Shown: positions 5,211-6,354 of the stretch, in pieces
Layout of the letters: every line of letters begins with the position of its first letter
Numbering within the stretch: position 1 is the first letter of the stretch
From: Nitrospirota bacterium
GTDB lineage: Bacteria; Nitrospirota; Thermodesulfovibrionia; Thermodesulfovibrionales; JdFR-88
Length of the DNA: 6,354 nucleotides
Assembly (NCBI GenBank): GCA_021825785.1
Contig: JAKAGP010000118.1
Span: 1-6,354 of the forward strand
Direction of reading: 5' to 3'
Notes under the pieces: generated by a model
Databases searched by the model: none
What the model saw: only the letters and a program-made list of their open reading frames with translations
Told to the model about the DNA's origin: nothing
Position numbers and translations under genes: made by a program

Positions 5211-5301
5211 CTGACGCCTCATAAAAGGTAAAATACGGGAAACCGTATGGCACAAAGCCACCTCCCGCCAAAAACGGGAAGAGGGGTTGCTGAGGCGCCA
5301 G
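5211..5301 (+). promoter_or_regulatory. c-di-GMP-I (GEMM-I) family riboswitch aptamer, orphan
   Basis: The plus-strand RNA has the GEMM-I architecture. P1 pairs 5211-5221 with 5291-5301 (ten pairs, one A-C mismatch). A second stem, ATACGG/CCGTAT (5233-5238, 5243-5248), is capped by a GAAA tetraloop (5239-5242), as in the family. The conserved core follows: AAGGTAAA (5225-5232), GGCACAAAGCC (5249-5259) and GGGGTTGC (5283-5290). A third stem, TCCCG/CGGGA (5263-5267, 5275-5279), completes the fold. Aligned by eye to the Vibrio cholerae Vc2 aptamer, the linker lengths around the GAAA stem are identical, and the ligand-contact positions G20, A47 and C92 are G5227, A5254 and C5290. The third stem is short and I see no canonical 11-nt tetraloop receptor, which lowers confidence. 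No same-strand gene follows; a terminator begins 10 nt later. Confidence 0.75.
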
Positions 5302-5310
5302 TAAAATGAA

Positions 5311-5346
5311 AAAAAAGGAAGGCGGGCTCGCCCGCCTTCCTTTTTT
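5311..5346. terminator. Strong bidirectional intrinsic terminator
   Basis: A perfect 17-bp inverted repeat (left arm 5311-5327, right arm 5330-5346) has a GC-rich core GGAAGGCGGGC, a two-base spacer (effectively a CTCG loop), and A6/T6 ends. It gives a U-tract on both strands. On the minus strand it ends the trmD-rplS transcript 23 bases after the rplS stop. On the plus strand it ends the riboswitch RNA. The aptamer P1 stem does not overlap it, so a ligand-controlled terminator/antiterminator switch is not obvious. Confidence 0.93.
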
Positions 5347-5368
5347 GTATTCTTGAAAGAGCTTATGT

Positions 5369-5719
5369 TTACTTCCTTACAAGCTGCTTTTCCTTCAGCT
5401 TCGCGGCTTTGCCCTTTTTCTCCCTCAGGTAATAGAGTTTCGCCCGCTTGACATCTCCCTGCCTGACCACCTTGACCTCCTGGATAAAAGGGGAATGCAC
5501 TGGGAATATCCTCTCGACGCCGACCCCGAAGGATATCTTCCTGACCATGAAGGTCTCCCTGATGCCTCCGCCTTTTCTGGCTATGACGATCCCCTCGAAG
5601 GGCTGTATCCTCTCCTTGTCGCCTTCTATGACCTTCATGTAAACGCGGACCGTGTCGCCGACGTTAAAAGGGGGGACCTCCCGCCTGTACCCCTCCTCCA
5701 CACTATTTATCAGGTTCAT
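5369..5719 (-). CDS. rplS: 50S ribosomal protein L19
   Basis: L19 is a large-subunit protein located at the 30S-50S interface. The 116-residue product matches the usual bacterial length. Family landmarks are the N-terminal helix, [34 protein letters not shown] read across residues 16-49, [21 protein letters not shown] (51-71), FPVHSPFI (73-80), and the basic C-terminal tail [28 protein letters not shown] (5726-5733) lies six bases before the ATG. The start overlaps the end of trmD by 17 bp, so the two are translationally close and co-transcribed in the standard trmD-rplS order. A strong terminator follows, making rplS the last gene of its operon here. Confidence 0.98.
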   Translation of the reverse strand: MNLINSVEEGYRREVPPFNVGDTVRVYMKVIEGDKERIQPFEGIVIARKGGGIRETFMVRKISFGVGVERIFPVHSPFIQEVKVVRQGDVKRAKLYYLREKKGKAAKLKEKQLVRK

Positions 5720-6354
5720 AGTCTTCCTCCTTTATCTTGCGAATAAGTTCATGATCTTCCGGGGTGAGCCCCGCCAGCCGGAGAAGCTCCGGCCTTTTCC
5801 TCAAGGTGCGCCTGAGAGCCTCTTTTCTGCGCCACTGGACAATCTGCCTGTGGTTGCCCGACAGAAGGACCTCCGGCACCGCCATCCCGTTCCATTCGGG
5901 CGGCCTCGTGTAATGGGGATAATCGAGGATACCCCAGGAGAAAGACTCCTCCCTGAGCGAGTCTTCGTCCCCAAGCGCCCCCGGCAGCAATCTCACGACG
6001 GCGTCTATTATAACCAAAGCCGGCAGTTCTCCGCCAGTCAGGACATAATCCCCTATCGATATCTCCTCGTCCACGAGACTCTGTATTACCCTCTCGTCAA
6101 TGCCCTCGTACCTGCCGCAGATGAACAGAAGCCGCCTTTTCTCTTCCGAAAGCCCTTTTGCCATCTGCTGCGTAAAGGGCCTGCCCTGCGGGCTTAAGAG
6201 TATGGTCAGCGTGGGCAGTCCGTCTTTTTTCGCATGTTTTACGGCCTCGTGCACCGGTTCCGGCTTCATTACCATCCCCGGCCCGCCGCCGTATGGATAA
6301 TCATCCACGGTCCTGTGCCTGTCTGAGGTGAAATCCCTCAAATGGAGGAAGATC
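5703..6354 (-). CDS. trmD: tRNA (guanine-37-N1)-methyltransferase, C-terminal part (partial, runs off right edge)
   Basis: TrmD is a SPOUT-class, trefoil-knot enzyme that transfers a methyl group from S-adenosylmethionine to N1 of G37 in tRNAs, preventing +1 frameshifting. About 216 residues are in the window; the roughly 35 N-terminal residues lie outside, so the frame is open to the edge and an internal TTG at 6341 is not the start. Visible signatures are [20 protein letters not shown] followed by [51 protein letters not shown] (knot and cofactor pocket), [22 protein letters not shown], and the C-terminal [19 protein letters not shown] helices that bind tRNA. The stop overlaps the start of rplS by 17 bp. 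In most bacteria rpsP and rimM lie upstream; that region is beyond the edge. Confidence 0.97.
   Translation of the reverse strand, partial: IFLHLRDFTSDRHRTVDDYPYGGGPGMVMKPEPVHEAVKHAKKDGLPTLTILLSPQGRPFTQQMAKGLSEEKRRLLFICGRYEGIDERVIQSLVDEEISIGDYVLTGGELPALVIIDAVVRLLPGALGDEDSLREESFSWGILDYPHYTRPPEWNGMAVPEVLLSGNHRQIVQWRRKEALRRTLRKRPELLRLAGLTPEDHELIRKIKEEDYEPDK

Noticed and set aside
4646..5271. Two overlapping minus-strand frames (162 and 154 residues) opposite the 86-residue gene and the riboswitch
   Set aside because: They are antisense to a well-supported gene, structured DNA and the aptamer, are low in complexity, and have no good start signals.
1..6354. CRISPR arrays, tRNA or rRNA genes, and phage attachment sites
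   Set aside because: I looked for regularly spaced direct repeats, cloverleaf folds with CCA ends and integrase neighbours and saw none.

Overview
The window looks like a chromosomal segment from a Gram-negative, diderm, probably anaerobic bacterium with moderately high GC. Outer-membrane beta-barrel proteins, a short TatA and a stand-alone diiron ferritin-like protein fit Nitrospirota or the former Deltaproteobacteria best. This placement rests on protein style only; no rRNA or other phylogenetic marker was analysed.

Layout, left to right. (1) The N-terminal half of hisD (minus strand) runs off the left edge and has its own strong promoter. (2) A diiron ferritin-like protein (minus) and a cytoplasmic YceI-family protein (plus) diverge from promoters whose -35 boxes overlap. 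(3) tatA (minus) converges on the YceI gene with one base between the stop codons. (4) Two tandem minus-strand paralogues encode outer-membrane beta-barrels of unknown function. They lie in duplicated blocks of about 970 bp that include the promoter and the bases around the stop codon. A 179-bp palindromic, MITE-like element sits between them. (5) A plus-strand gene for an unknown 86-residue protein diverges from the second paralogue. (6) About 430 bp contain no convincing gene. They hold a structured repeat-like stretch, a promoter-like region, an apparent c-di-GMP-I (GEMM-I) riboswitch aptamer, and a strong bidirectional terminator. (7) rplS and the C-terminal part of trmD (minus, overlapping by 17 bp) form the end of a conserved translation operon that runs off the right edge.

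The most unusual item is the riboswitch. The aptamer reads on the plus strand, a terminator follows within 10 nt, and beyond that lies only the 3' end of the convergent rplS. No same-strand gene follows in the window. It therefore looks like a free-standing, ligand-binding small RNA or a riboswitch that lost its gene. Other points of interest are the concentric palindromic element, two tightly interlocked divergent promoters, and a duplicated ribosome-binding site plus start codon ahead of the ferritin-like gene.

The genes do not form one pathway. Histidine synthesis, tRNA modification and ribosome assembly are housekeeping. The ferritin-like and YceI pair may be linked through their shared control region, and the barrel pair is a local gene-family expansion.
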